DNA from: an uncultured Ectothiorhodospiraceae bacterium
GTDB lineage: Bacteria > Pseudomonadota > Gammaproteobacteria > Nitrococcales > Nitrococcaceae
NCBI GenBank assembly: GCA_913056385.1
Contig: CAJXND010000001.1
Span: 1 to 64,000, forward strand
DNA length: 64,000 nucleotides
Direction of reading: 5' to 3'
A model generated the notes under the pieces. The model saw only the letters and a program-made list of their open reading frames with translations. It was not told the origin of the DNA and ran no database searches. Positions within the stretch are counted from its first letter, which is position 1. The number at the start of each line of letters is the position of its first letter. Shown one piece after another: positions 52,588 to 61,024 of this stretch. A program made the position numbers and the translations under genes.

Positions 52588-53328
52588 ATGCAAGACCAGT
52601 CCGAAGTTTCTCCATGCCTGGCGCTTGATGCGGCGACACCCGAGGTGCTGGGCGATGACGTGATCGAGCGCCTGCGTGCCATTGCGGTTCAGCACGGAGC
52701 CGTCGCGGCCGGTACACGGATATTCCGCGCCGGCGAGCCTTTTCGGGCCATTTACGGCGTGCGTATCGGCGCAATCAAGGCGATCCGCTACGATGGGACC
52801 GGCGAAGAGCAGGTGGTCGCCTTTCATCTGCCCGGCGAGTTTTTCGGTCTCACCGGAATCCATTCCGACCACTACGTGAACACGACGGTTGCGCTCGAGC
52901 GCACGGCGGTCTGCGGTCTGCCGTACCAGCGACTGTTTCACGTGGCCAACGAACATCCACGCCTGCGCCGGCAGCTGATGCGTCTGATGAGTGGCGTCAT
53001 TCTGACCGAACAGGATCAGTACGCCGCCATGGCCGGTCATACGGCGGATGCGCGACTGGCCTTCCTGCTCCTCGACCTGCGCGAGCGGATGTCCCGGGGT
53101 GGTGCACCCCAGGACCGCCTGCGTCTGCCGATGACGAGGGCAGAGCTGGGCAGCTCCGCAGGCCTCGCCCCGGAGACCACCAGTCGCGTGTTTCAGCAGT
53201 TCCGGCGGCGTGAACTCATCGAGGCGAGCGGCCGCAACATCCGGTTCCTGGACCTTGCCGGATTGCGGCGCCTCGCCGTTCCGCTGACTCATCCCGGTCA
53301 CGGCACCGGTCGGACGACTGCCGCCTGA
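52588..53328 (+). CDS. FNR/CRP-family regulator with two of the four FNR cysteines
   Basis: DNA-binding regulator close to FNR/ANR in sequence. ATG 52588 gives 246 residues: an effector beta-barrel (about 35-135), a dimer helix (about 138-165) and a helix-turn-helix with LGSSAGLAPETTSRVFQQF (E196, S199, R200, equal to FNR E209/S212/R213). C10 aligns with FNR Cys29 and C109 with Cys122, but the residues matching Cys20 and Cys23 are absent because the N-terminus is short, so a normal [4Fe-4S] cluster is unlikely. Divergent from the SQR operon; probably its regulator. Confidence 0.85.
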   Translation: MQDQSEVSPCLALDAATPEVLGDDVIERLRAIAVQHGAVAAGTRIFRAGEPFRAIYGVRIGAIKAIRYDGTGEEQVVAFHLPGEFFGLTGIHSDHYVNTTVALERTAVCGLPYQRLFHVANEHPRLRRQLMRLMSGVILTEQDQYAAMAGHTADARLAFLLLDLRERMSRGGAPQDRLRLPMTRAELGSSAGLAPETTSRVFQQFRRRELIEASGRNIRFLDLAGLRRLAVPLTHPGHGTGRTTAA

Positions 53329-53373
53329 CGCGGCGCATGAGCCCGACAGCCGGCGTCGTTCAGACCCCGTCGG

Positions 53374-53769
53374 TCAGCCCTGGCTGCCCGTGCTCTTCCT
53401 GCGCGGGGTCGCGGGGCCTGGCGGTGCGGCCTCGCGCATGGACCGCATCTGCTCGAACCAGGCCTGCCAGAGCTGGCTGCGCATGCGCAGTGCGCCGAGG
53501 GAAAACTCCGACATGACGTCGACCATGCCGTTCATGCCGGGCATGTCGCCGGCGCCGCGTTGCAGTTCATTAACAGCCCGCTCCTCGAGCGCCAGCGTTT
53601 TCTCCACGGCCTTCTGCGTGGTGTCGAGCTCGCGGCGGTAGACGCTCTCGAAACCGCCGGTTTCACCGTCGGTCGGCGTCAGTGCCTGCATGCTGCCCAT
53701 CATGTATTCGCGCTGGATGTCCATCAATTCGCGGGCGAGATCCATCATTTCGCTCTGCTGTCCGGCCAT
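53374..53769 (-). CDS. Phasin-like helical protein
   Basis: A 131-residue helical, Met/Gln/Glu-rich protein with coiled-coil character (QSEMMDLARELMDIQREYM, then ELDTTQKAVEKTLALEERAVNEL in segments) and the tail pattern SQLWQAWFEQMRSM. This looks like PHA-granule-associated phasins, but no PHA genes are in the window. ATG 53769 has AAAGGAGG about 10 bases upstream. It ends in a basic Pro/Ser-rich tail. Function as a granule coat or a membrane-bound adaptor is inferred. Confidence 0.6.
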   Translation of the reverse strand: MAGQQSEMMDLARELMDIQREYMMGSMQALTPTDGETGGFESVYRRELDTTQKAVEKTLALEERAVNELQRGAGDMPGMNGMVDVMSEFSLGALRMRSQLWQAWFEQMRSMREAAPPGPATPRRKSTGSQG

Positions 53770-53916
53770 GGCGGCTTGCCTCCTTTCAATGGCAGTTTTC
53801 AAACTCGTTCTCCTAGTGGGCAATTAAAACCATTCGCTCGTTCCTTGGGGAATCGGAAATTCCACCCGACATCGCGGTGACTGGCCCCGACGGCCCGTGA
53901 TGGTTAACCTGCTGAC

Positions 53917-54867
53917 ATGACCAGCGCATCCCTCCGCCTGTTCGCCCCCGCCGGTCAGACCGATCTGGCGGGTACCGTTGCCGCTCACCTCGACATCGAG
54001 CTTGAGGCGCTGGAGGAGCGTGATTTCGAGGATGGTGAGCACAAGACCCGCCTGCTTGAGCCGGTCGCCGACAGCGACTGCCATGTCCTGCAGTCGCTTT
54101 ATGGTCATGACGGCTACTCCGTCAATGACCGCCTGATCCGGACGCTCTTTCTGCTCGCCGAACTGCGTGATCACCGCGCCGCCCGGGTGACGGCGGTCCT
54201 GCCGTACCTGGCCTATGCGCGCAAGGATCGACGTACAAAGCCGCTGGATCCGGTGGCAACCCGCTATGTTGCCCAATTGCTGGAGGCCGCCGGTGTCGAC
54301 CGGGTCGATACCCTCGATGTGCATAATCCGGCGGCCTTCGAGAATGCGTTTCGCGTGCCGGTCCGCAACCTCGAGGCAGGTCCTTGGCTGGCCGACGCAG
54401 TCCTCGAGAGCGACTGCCCGGCGGCGGTCACCGTGGTCTCGCCCGACGCCGGGGGATACAAGCGCGCCGAGCGCTTTCGAGAGATCCTCGCCGGACGCAT
54501 CGGCACCCGGCCGGGGCTGGCGTTCATGGAGAAAAAACGAAGCGCCGGCGAGGTCAGCGGCGATACCCTCGTGGGCGGGGTGGCCGGGACGACGGCCGTC
54601 CTGGTCGACGACATGATCAGCAGCGGTGGCACACTGGCCCGGGCGGCCAATGCATGTCGGCAGGCCGGTGCCGATCGGGTGCTGGCCGTGGCAACCCATG
54701 GGCTTTTCACCGGGGATGCCATGGCAACCCTTGAGGCCGCACCGATGGATCGGATCTACGTGACCGATACGGTTGCCGCGGCGAGCACAGCCGGTGATGC
54801 GCTGGGCGACCGCCTCGCCGTAGTCGCCGCCGGTCCTATTCTGGCCGAGGCGATTGCCGACGGCTGA
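53917..54867 (+). CDS. Divergent ribose-phosphate pyrophosphokinase-like protein
   Basis: Member of the Prs family, which makes PRPP from ribose 5-phosphate and ATP. The 316-residue product has ERDFEDGEHKTRL (aligning with the FSDGE region), LPYLAYARKDRRTKPLDPVATRYVAQLL split around residue 95-122, VVSPDAGGYKRA and the PRPP loop VLVDDMISSGGT (about 227-238). It is clearly off the main Prs line, so it is likely a second copy for a side pathway. It is divergent from the phasin-like gene. Substrate preference unknown. Confidence 0.82.
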   Translation: MTSASLRLFAPAGQTDLAGTVAAHLDIELEALEERDFEDGEHKTRLLEPVADSDCHVLQSLYGHDGYSVNDRLIRTLFLLAELRDHRAARVTAVLPYLAYARKDRRTKPLDPVATRYVAQLLEAAGVDRVDTLDVHNPAAFENAFRVPVRNLEAGPWLADAVLESDCPAAVTVVSPDAGGYKRAERFREILAGRIGTRPGLAFMEKKRSAGEVSGDTLVGGVAGTTAVLVDDMISSGGTLARAANACRQAGADRVLAVATHGLFTGDAMATLEAAPMDRIYVTDTVAAASTAGDALGDRLAVVAAGPILAEAIADG

Positions 54868-55905
54868 TCAGCGATCGTTCCGTTCAGCCGCCAGGCGGTT
54901 CAGATGGTCCTCGGCCAGGGCGAGGTAGCGGCCGGCCCGGTCATACCAGTCGTTCTCGCCATGGGCATCCGAGTGATGGCGGTGACGGATGGCGAGCACG
55001 GCCCAGAGGAGCGCTCGACGGGCGGCGTAGAAATGCCAGAGCCCGGCCGGTGGGCCTTCATCGTACGTCTGCACGAACCGGGTCCGGAGCCGGCGCGCCG
55101 CCTCCGCGGCCCCCATGCGCTCGCATTCCATGGCCAGGAAGGCGATTTCCTCGAGCGGATCCTGGAGGCGCAACGGCCGCGAGAATTCCAGGCAGTCGAT
55201 GACCACCGGCTCGCCTGCGAAGTAGACATGTTCCGGGCGCAGATCGCCATGGACCTCCCGGATGTGGCCGGTTCGGACCCGTTCCTCGATGAGTTGCTGC
55301 AGTTCTCCGCCCAGACGCTGCAGCGCCGACCCCAGATTGGCGAGGTCGAGGCCCCGGGGTTGGACGGAATGCCGCGCCAGTTCCTCGATCTGCTCGCCGA
55401 TCTGGCGCCGCATGCGCTGCCAGTGTTCCCCCGGCGAGAGCCATTCCGGGGGCGAGCGCCGGTAGAAGGCGGCCAGGACATCAGCCAGGGCATCCAGATC
55501 GGCGGGATCGAGGCGACCATGCCGAATCTGCCACTGCAGGTTGCGGCGCTCGTCCAGGCGCACCATCTGGACCAGATATTCATCCGCCTCCACCGTCTCA
55601 TCCTGGCGCCGATGGCATCCTCCGTCGGCATCGCCGCAGAGCCCGATCACACCAATGTAGATGTTGGCGGCCAGTCGCCGGTTGAGATGCACCTCGCTCT
55701 GGCAGGCCAACCGGCGGTCACGCGGTGTTTCATGGTGCAGCAGTGGCTCGTCCAGCGCCTTCTTGAGCTTGAAAGCGTAACGCCAGGTGAGGATGACCCA
55801 GGAGAAATGCGTCTCAATGCAACTCGCCGGCCCGTCGTCCAGCGCCGACGGATCGGCGAGCAGTGACTCGACCATGCGCCTCTGCCGTGCCAGGGGCGTT
55901 CGCAT
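54868..55905 (-). CDS. Aminoglycoside-phosphotransferase-fold protein without its usual kinase partner
   Basis: A 345-residue cytoplasmic protein with an APH-like kinase fold: ETHFSWVILTWRYAFKLKKALD (ATP Lys region, about 32-52), the catalytic loop EVHGDLRPEHVYF (about 218-230) and VVIDCLEFSRPLR (metal Asp, about 235-247). In many proteobacteria this domain is fused to an AAA-type P-loop kinase; the fusion partner is missing here and no such gene is adjacent. No role in drug resistance is implied. It lies 3 bases after selO on the same strand. Confidence 0.8.
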   Translation of the reverse strand: MRTPLARQRRMVESLLADPSALDDGPASCIETHFSWVILTWRYAFKLKKALDEPLLHHETPRDRRLACQSEVHLNRRLAANIYIGVIGLCGDADGGCHRRQDETVEADEYLVQMVRLDERRNLQWQIRHGRLDPADLDALADVLAAFYRRSPPEWLSPGEHWQRMRRQIGEQIEELARHSVQPRGLDLANLGSALQRLGGELQQLIEERVRTGHIREVHGDLRPEHVYFAGEPVVIDCLEFSRPLRLQDPLEEIAFLAMECERMGAAEAARRLRTRFVQTYDEGPPAGLWHFYAARRALLWAVLAIRHRHHSDAHGENDWYDRAGRYLALAEDHLNRLAAERNDR

Positions 55906-55908
55906 GCC

Positions 55909-57417
55909 TCAGGTCCCGCAGAAGGTGGCCGGAACGATCTCCCGCGGTTCGGGGGGCAGCGTCAGTTCCGGGAAGCCCGCCGGCGATCGGTAGGGCGTCC
56001 GCAGGGCGTCGATCAGCCGCCGGATCGGCGCCAGGTCGCCCCCCCGGGCGGCCTCCAGGGCCATTTCAACGCGGTGATTGCGCGGGATGATGGCCGGGTT
56101 CGCGGCCGTCATGTGGCGCACGCGGGCCGCTTCATCAATCCCCAGCGCACGCACACGGCCCGCGTACTCGGCCATCCAGGCGTCCAGGTCGTCGTCCTGG
56201 TCGAACCATTCGCGCACACGCAGGATCTGTTGGCAGTCATCCGGCGGGGCTTTCATGAGCAATTGCCAGGTATTGGTGAAATCCGCCTCATGCCGCGCCA
56301 TGAATGCCAGCAGGCGCTCCCCGAGGTCGGACTCCGCTTCGCCGGAGCACCCGGGGTCGTCCTCCGCGTCGGCCAGTCCGAGCTTGCGGGCCAGCATGTG
56401 GTTGTGGCCGATGGCGAACCGATGCGCATACTCGCCCAGAACGGCCTCGGCGGCGTCGACGGCAGCGTTGTCATCCTCGTCAAGCAATGGCAGCAGGCAT
56501 TCGGCGAGGCGTGCGAGGTTCCAGTGCGCCATCCGTGGCTGCTGGTTCCAGGCATACCGTCCGGCCCGGTCCACGGCGCTGTAGACGCGATCGGGCCGGA
56601 AATGATCCATGAAGGCGCAGGGGCCGTAGTCCAGGGTTTCCCCGCTAAGGGTCATGTTGTCGGTGTTCATCACGCCATGGATAAAGCCGACCCGCAGCCA
56701 CTCGTTGACCAGTGCTGCCGTGCGCTCCATGACCGCGCGCAGCAACGCCAGATAGCGCATCGGTGCGGGCTGCGACCGCAATGCCGGGTAGTGCCAGTCG
56801 ATGGCGGTATCCGCCAGGCATCGGAGGCCCGCGGTATCGCCGCGGTGGGCGAAGTACTCGAAGCTGCCGAAGCGCAGATGGCTCGATGCTACCCGGGTGA
56901 GCACGGCGCCCGGCTCCGGGCCGAACTGCCGGTCGATCGTCTCGCCGGTGGTCGCCGCGGCCAGTGCCCGGGTGGTGGGGATGCCCAGGGCATGCATGGC
57001 CTCGCTGACCACGAATTCGCGCAGGACCGGGCCGAGTGCCGCCCGGCCATCCCCACCCCGCGAAAAGGGCGTCGGGCCCGACCCCTTGAGCTGGAGATCA
57101 TGGCGCTGGCCGGCACGGTCGGCCAGCTGCCCGAGAACAACCGCGCGCCCGTCACCCAGTCGGGGCACCGGCTGGCCGAACTGATGCCCGGCATAGGCGA
57201 GTGCGATCGGAACGCTGCCCTCAAGCAGCGCCGTGCCGGTCCACAGGCGACCGGCGCCGGGATGATCAGGCCGTTCGGCGCCAATGCCCAGTTCCGCGGC
57301 CAGATCGCCATTCCACAGCAACAGTGCCGGATCGGTGGCGGGCACAGGCCGGCACCTCCGGAAGCCGTCAGCCGGCAGACGGGCCGGGTAGCGGTTTTCA
57401 AGCGTCGGGATGTCCAT
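55909..57417 (-). CDS. selO: Protein adenylyltransferase SelO (YdiU family)
   Basis: Pseudokinase that transfers AMP to proteins (AMPylation), linked to oxidative stress. ATG 57417 (MDIPTLENRYPARLP) gives 502 residues; a longer frame extends into the dsbB gap without homology. Visible landmarks: LAYAGHQFGQPVPRLGDGRA, LQLKGSGPTPFSRGGDGRA, GVMNTDNMTLSGETLDYGP and HMTAANPAIIPRNHRVE (each in part). The C-terminus ends ATFCGT with one cysteine; related proteins end with two or a Sec. Normal length. Divergent from dsbB. Confidence 0.93.
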   Translation of the reverse strand: MDIPTLENRYPARLPADGFRRCRPVPATDPALLLWNGDLAAELGIGAERPDHPGAGRLWTGTALLEGSVPIALAYAGHQFGQPVPRLGDGRAVVLGQLADRAGQRHDLQLKGSGPTPFSRGGDGRAALGPVLREFVVSEAMHALGIPTTRALAAATTGETIDRQFGPEPGAVLTRVASSHLRFGSFEYFAHRGDTAGLRCLADTAIDWHYPALRSQPAPMRYLALLRAVMERTAALVNEWLRVGFIHGVMNTDNMTLSGETLDYGPCAFMDHFRPDRVYSAVDRAGRYAWNQQPRMAHWNLARLAECLLPLLDEDDNAAVDAAEAVLGEYAHRFAIGHNHMLARKLGLADAEDDPGCSGEAESDLGERLLAFMARHEADFTNTWQLLMKAPPDDCQQILRVREWFDQDDDLDAWMAEYAGRVRALGIDEAARVRHMTAANPAIIPRNHRVEMALEAARGGDLAPIRRLIDALRTPYRSPAGFPELTLPPEPREIVPATFCGT

Positions 57418-57527
57418 GTCCCTACAGTAACGTCCGTCGGGGCGGGCTGGCGAGGCGACGTCGTAACCGGCAAACTGCCCGTCATGCAGGTGATTCGATC
57501 CAACGCTCGCCGGGAGGCCATCGCGAC

Positions 57528-58034
57528 GTGTCCATGATGCACGGGCTTGCCCGACACCCACGGCGCCTGAACCTGCTGCTGTCGCTGGTCTGTTTCGCGC
57601 TCGTGGCCATCGCCGTGGCGCTGGAGGCGATCGGCGGCATGGAACCCTGCCCACTCTGCGTCTTCCAGCGCATGGCCTTCCTGACCATGGGGGCGGCATT
57701 GCTGCTCGGCGTTTTCATCCCGGGTCGGCTGGCTGCCGGTCTGACCGCTCTGGCGGGGCTTGCCGGCATCGGGCTTGCCTGGCGACATCTCTGGCTGCAG
57801 TCCCTGCCGCCGGATCAGGTGCCTGCCTGCGGGCCGGGCCTGGACTACCTTCTGGAGGCGTTTCCGCTGACCGAGGTGGTCAACATGGTGCTGTCGGGGT
57901 CCGGCGAATGTGCCGAGGTCGACGATGTCCTCGGTCTGAGCATCCCGGTCTGGACGCTGGTTGCCTACATCGGTATTGCCGGCCTGGCCATCATCATCAA
58001 CGAGGCCGCCCGGCGGCGTCCGGCCGCCGGATGA
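57528..58034 (+). CDS. dsbB: Disulfide bond formation protein B
   Basis: Inner-membrane oxidase that re-oxidises DsbA and passes electrons to quinone. GTG 57528 (GGAGG at 57513-57517) is chosen; ATG 57534 is possible. The 168-residue product has four helices (about 14-35, 45-65, 70-90, 142-162), the CPLC pair (about 41-44) and the second periplasmic pair in QVPACGPGL and GECAEVDD. It overlaps yoaA by ATGA. With DsbG at 48365 it gives part of the disulfide system; dsbA is not in the window. Confidence 0.93.
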   Translation: MSMMHGLARHPRRLNLLLSLVCFALVAIAVALEAIGGMEPCPLCVFQRMAFLTMGAALLLGVFIPGRLAAGLTALAGLAGIGLAWRHLWLQSLPPDQVPACGPGLDYLLEAFPLTEVVNMVLSGSGECAEVDDVLGLSIPVWTLVAYIGIAGLAIIINEAARRRPAAG

Positions 58035-59959
58035 CCGGATCCGCGGCGCTGGAAGGGGCGCTTGCCGCCGACGGACCGCTGGCCGCGGTTCTGCCGGGCT
58101 ATGCGCCGCGCCCCGAGCAACTCACCATGGCCCGCGCCGTTGCCGATGCCATCGAGCAGGAGAAGGCCCTTGTGGTGGAGGCCGGTACCGGCACCGGCAA
58201 GACGCTCGCCTATCTGATTCCGGCCCTGCAATCGGGCCGGCGGGTGATCATCTCGACGGGTACCCGTACGCTCCAGGATCAGCTCTTTCATCGCGATCTC
58301 CCCGTGGCCTGTGCCGCGCTGGACCGGCCGGTACGCACGGCGCTGCTGAAGGGCCGGGGCAATTACCTCTGTCTGTATCGCATGGAGCGCACCCTGGAGG
58401 CCGGACGCCTGGAGAGCCGTGAGATGGCCGACCAGTTGCAGCGCCTCAGGGCCTGGGCGGGAAACACGCGCCGGGGCGATCTGGCCGAAGCGCCGCTGGG
58501 GGCCATCGACGGGCGCCTGCTGCCCCGGGTGACCTCGACGGCGGATAACTGCCTGGGTCAGAACTGCCCGCTGTATGCCGACTGCTTTCTCATGGAGGCA
58601 CGGCGCGAGGCCCAGGAGGCCGATGTGGTGGTCATCAACCATCATCTGCTGATGGCGGACTGGGCCCTGCGCGAAGGCGGTTTCGGTGAGGTCCTGCCGG
58701 CGGCCGACGTAACGATCCTCGACGAGGCCCATCAGCTGCCGGAAACCGCCGCGCGCTTTTTCGGCGTGACGGTATCCAGCCGCCAGCTCCAGGATCTTGT
58801 CCGCGATACACGCCTCGAACAGCAGAGAGAGGCTGGCGATTCCGCGGCCCTCTCGGAGCAGGCCGGCGTGGTTGAACGCTGCACGGCCGAGTTGCGGCTT
58901 GCGCTCGGCGATTCGCTGCGAGTCGCCTGGGTCGAGGTCGAGCCGCGGGCTGCGCAGGCCGCGCGAGAACTGGCCGAGGCATTGCACGATCTGGTCGAGG
59001 CGCTGGCCCCCCAGGCAGTGCGTGGCCGTGGCCTGGAGAACTGTCATCGACGAAGCGATGAGTTGCACACGGCATTGCGGACATTCCTGTCCGACGATGC
59101 CGACAGTGGTCGGGTCGGCTGGGTGGAGACACGCGGCCAGGGATTTGCGCTGCGCCTGACCCCGCTTGACGTCGCCGAGCACTTCGAGGCCAGCCGTAAC
59201 CGCCATGGCCGGGCATGGATCATGACCTCGGCGACGCTCGCGGTGGACGGACGATTCGACCACTTCCAGAGGCGGCTCGGACTCGATTCGGCCGAGACGC
59301 TGCGACTCGACAGTCCCTTCGACTATGCCTCGAACACGCTGCTCTATGTCCCCGACTCGTTGCCCGAGCCCCGGGATGCGCGGTTCAACGAGGCCTATCT
59401 GAATGCCGTGGAACCGGTGCTGGAGGCGAGCGGTGGCCGCGCTTTTCTGCTCTTTACCAGTCACCGTGCCCTCCGGCAGGCGGCGGACTGGCTGCGGGCG
59501 CGGGGGTGGTCGGGTCTTCTGGTGCAGGGCGAGGCGGCCCCGAAGCAGCTGCTGGAGCGCTTCCGGGAGACGCCGGGCGCCGTCCTGCTGGGCACTCAGT
59601 CTTTCTGGGAGGGAGTGGACGTCCGTGGCCCGGCGCTTTCGTGCGTGATGATCGACCGCTTGCCCTTCGCCTCGCCCGGAGATCCGGTATTGCAGGCCCG
59701 AGTGGCCTGGTTGCGGGAGCAGGGCCGGAATCCTTTTGGCGAGTACCAGGTGCCCGAGGCCGTTATCGGCCTCCGTCAGGGCGTCGGGCGCCTGATCCGC
59801 GATGTCAGTGACCGGGGCGTGCTCGTCCTCGGCGATACCCGGATTCTGGGCAAGTCGTACGGCAGGCTCTTTCGCAAAAGCCTGCCGCCCATGCCCCTGG
59901 TCCGCGATCTCGAACCCGTCGAGGCGTTTTTCGCGGATCAGTCCTCGACGAGCTCGTAG
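58031..59959 (+). CDS. yoaA: ATP-dependent DNA helicase YoaA/DinG-like (XPD family, Fe-S)
   Basis: Helicase of the XPD/DinG class, involved in repair of damaged or blocked DNA. ATG 58031 overlaps the dsbB stop. The 642-residue product has Walker [15 protein letters not shown] (about 47-60), the iron-sulfur cysteines (NYLCLY, then [15 protein letters not shown], about 115-190), the DEAH box [10 protein letters not shown] (about 232) and C-terminal motifs [13 protein letters not shown] and RQGVGRLIR. This matches YoaA better than DinG. It ends 22 bases inside convergent ectC. No LexA box was found nearby. Confidence 0.9.
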   Translation: MTGSAALEGALAADGPLAAVLPGYAPRPEQLTMARAVADAIEQEKALVVEAGTGTGKTLAYLIPALQSGRRVIISTGTRTLQDQLFHRDLPVACAALDRPVRTALLKGRGNYLCLYRMERTLEAGRLESREMADQLQRLRAWAGNTRRGDLAEAPLGAIDGRLLPRVTSTADNCLGQNCPLYADCFLMEARREAQEADVVVINHHLLMADWALREGGFGEVLPAADVTILDEAHQLPETAARFFGVTVSSRQLQDLVRDTRLEQQREAGDSAALSEQAGVVERCTAELRLALGDSLRVAWVEVEPRAAQAARELAEALHDLVEALAPQAVRGRGLENCHRRSDELHTALRTFLSDDADSGRVGWVETRGQGFALRLTPLDVAEHFEASRNRHGRAWIMTSATLAVDGRFDHFQRRLGLDSAETLRLDSPFDYASNTLLYVPDSLPEPRDARFNEAYLNAVEPVLEASGGRAFLLFTSHRALRQAADWLRARGWSGLLVQGEAAPKQLLERFRETPGAVLLGTQSFWEGVDVRGPALSCVMIDRLPFASPGDPVLQARVAWLREQGRNPFGEYQVPEAVIGLRQGVGRLIRDVSDRGVLVLGDTRILGKSYGRLFRKSLPPMPLVRDLEPVEAFFADQSSTSS

Positions 59960-60327
59960 GCGCCGTCTGCGTCGTGGGTTTCGCGACCCGTGACCGGCGG
60001 GTTGAAGGCGCAGATCAGCCGCATGTCCTCGGTTCCGCCCCGCAGCGTGTGCCGGTCATGCTTATCGAGGGCATAGAGGACGCCGTCGCGGATCTCATGT
60101 ACCTCGCCGGTGGCCAGATCTTCGACGCTGCCGTTGCCGGAGACGCAGTAGACCGCCTCCAGGTGATTCTTGTACCAGAGGGTCATTTCCGCGCCGGCCG
60201 GGATGACGGTCTCATGGAAGGAAAAGCCCATGCCGTCCTTCTTCAGCAGCAGTCGGCGGCTGGTCCAGCCGGGACCGGTGACTTCGCGATCCGAGCCCTT
60301 GATGTCGTTAACGTCAACGATCTTCAT
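59938..60327 (-). CDS. ectC: L-ectoine synthase
   Basis: Closes N-acetyl-diaminobutyrate to ectoine, a compatible solute. The 129-residue cupin has [16 protein letters not shown] at the start, [49 protein letters not shown] (pieces; metal-binding E, Y, H) and [15 protein letters not shown], all hallmark EctC residues. It follows ectA by 11 bases. The usual order is ectA-ectB-ectC; ectB is missing here. Confidence 0.96.
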   Translation of the reverse strand: MKIVDVNDIKGSDREVTGPGWTSRRLLLKKDGMGFSFHETVIPAGAEMTLWYKNHLEAVYCVSGNGSVEDLATGEVHEIRDGVLYALDKHDRHTLRGGTEDMRLICAFNPPVTGRETHDADGAYELVED

Positions 60328-60338
60328 TGCAGTTTTCC

Positions 60339-60872
60339 TTATGGTGCGAGTCGGTTGAGTGCCGATGGCCGGTAGGGACCAATGGTGAACAGTTCCTCCG
60401 CCGAGTGACCCGACTCGGGGAAGTCCTCGGCCGCAAAGCAGGGGCTGATCCGGCATTCGGTATCAAGCTCCCGTGCCATCGACTGGAACAGGGCCCGGGA
60501 GGCGTCATTCTCCGGCGCGATCGTGGTCTGCAGGAGGCTCGCGCGATCGGCGCCCGGCTGGCGCAGGAAGGCAGCGATCAGACGCTTGCCGAGCCCCTTG
60601 CCCTGCAGGCCCGGGCGGATCCCCACCTGCCAGAGGAAGACGACTTCGGGGTGGCGCGGGCGCCGGTAACCGCTGGCAAAGCCCACGATCTCGCCGTCGT
60701 GTTCGGCGACGACGCAGGTGTCCGCGAAATCCCTCGCCAGCAGCATGTACAGGTAGCTCGAGTTGAGGTCGAGCGTGCCCGTGTCACGGGCGACGGCCCA
60801 CAGGGCGCCCCCCTCGTCAGCGCGCGGTGAGCGCAACCGGATGCCCTGGTCGGGGATTTCCTCGTCGGTCAA
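60339..60872 (-). CDS. ectA: L-2,4-diaminobutyric acid acetyltransferase
   Basis: Acetylates diaminobutyrate in ectoine synthesis. TTG 60872 with AGGAGG upstream. The 177-residue GNAT protein has [55 protein letters not shown] (acetyl-CoA loop) and [15 protein letters not shown], typical EctA. Its start shares bases with the stop of a 31-codon ORF (TTGA). The enzyme making its substrate, EctB, is not encoded next to it, so diaminobutyrate must come from an unlinked gene. Confidence 0.95.
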   Translation of the reverse strand: MTDEEIPDQGIRLRSPRADEGGALWAVARDTGTLDLNSSYLYMLLARDFADTCVVAEHDGEIVGFASGYRRPRHPEVVFLWQVGIRPGLQGKGLGKRLIAAFLRQPGADRASLLQTTIAPENDASRALFQSMARELDTECRISPCFAAEDFPESGHSAEELFTIGPYRPSALNRLAP

Positions 60873-60964
60873 TCGTGCCTCCTGATGATCTGCCTGAACG
60901 ACCGCAGCGATATTAGCAATGCCAGCGCGAAAACCGCCAACAAAAACGTAGTCAAGGCCGGCAT
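60869..60964 (-). CDS. 31-residue single-helix membrane peptide upstream of ectA
   Basis: An ORF too short for usual gene finding. ATG 60964 is preceded by GAGAGGA at 9 bases. The peptide begins MPALTTFLLAVFALALLISL, a membrane helix, and ends with a basic tail ([11 protein letters not shown]), as in small inner-membrane regulators. Its TGA overlaps the ectA TTG (TTGA), so ectA translation may depend on it. A TTG at 60955 is an alternative start. Evidence is composition, SD and overlap; no homologue is recalled. Confidence 0.6.
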   Translation of the reverse strand: MPALTTFLLAVFALALLISLRSFRQIIRRHD

Positions 60965-61024
60965 CGTGGACTATCCTCTCGCCGTTGGCGGAGTGTTCGC
61001 TCGCGCTCGTTTCCGGTACGCCTC

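Noticed and set aside
57418-57527. Possible LexA operator ahead of dsbB-yoaA
   Set aside because: No CTGT-N8-ACAG-type palindrome was found in the gap, so SOS control is not supported here.
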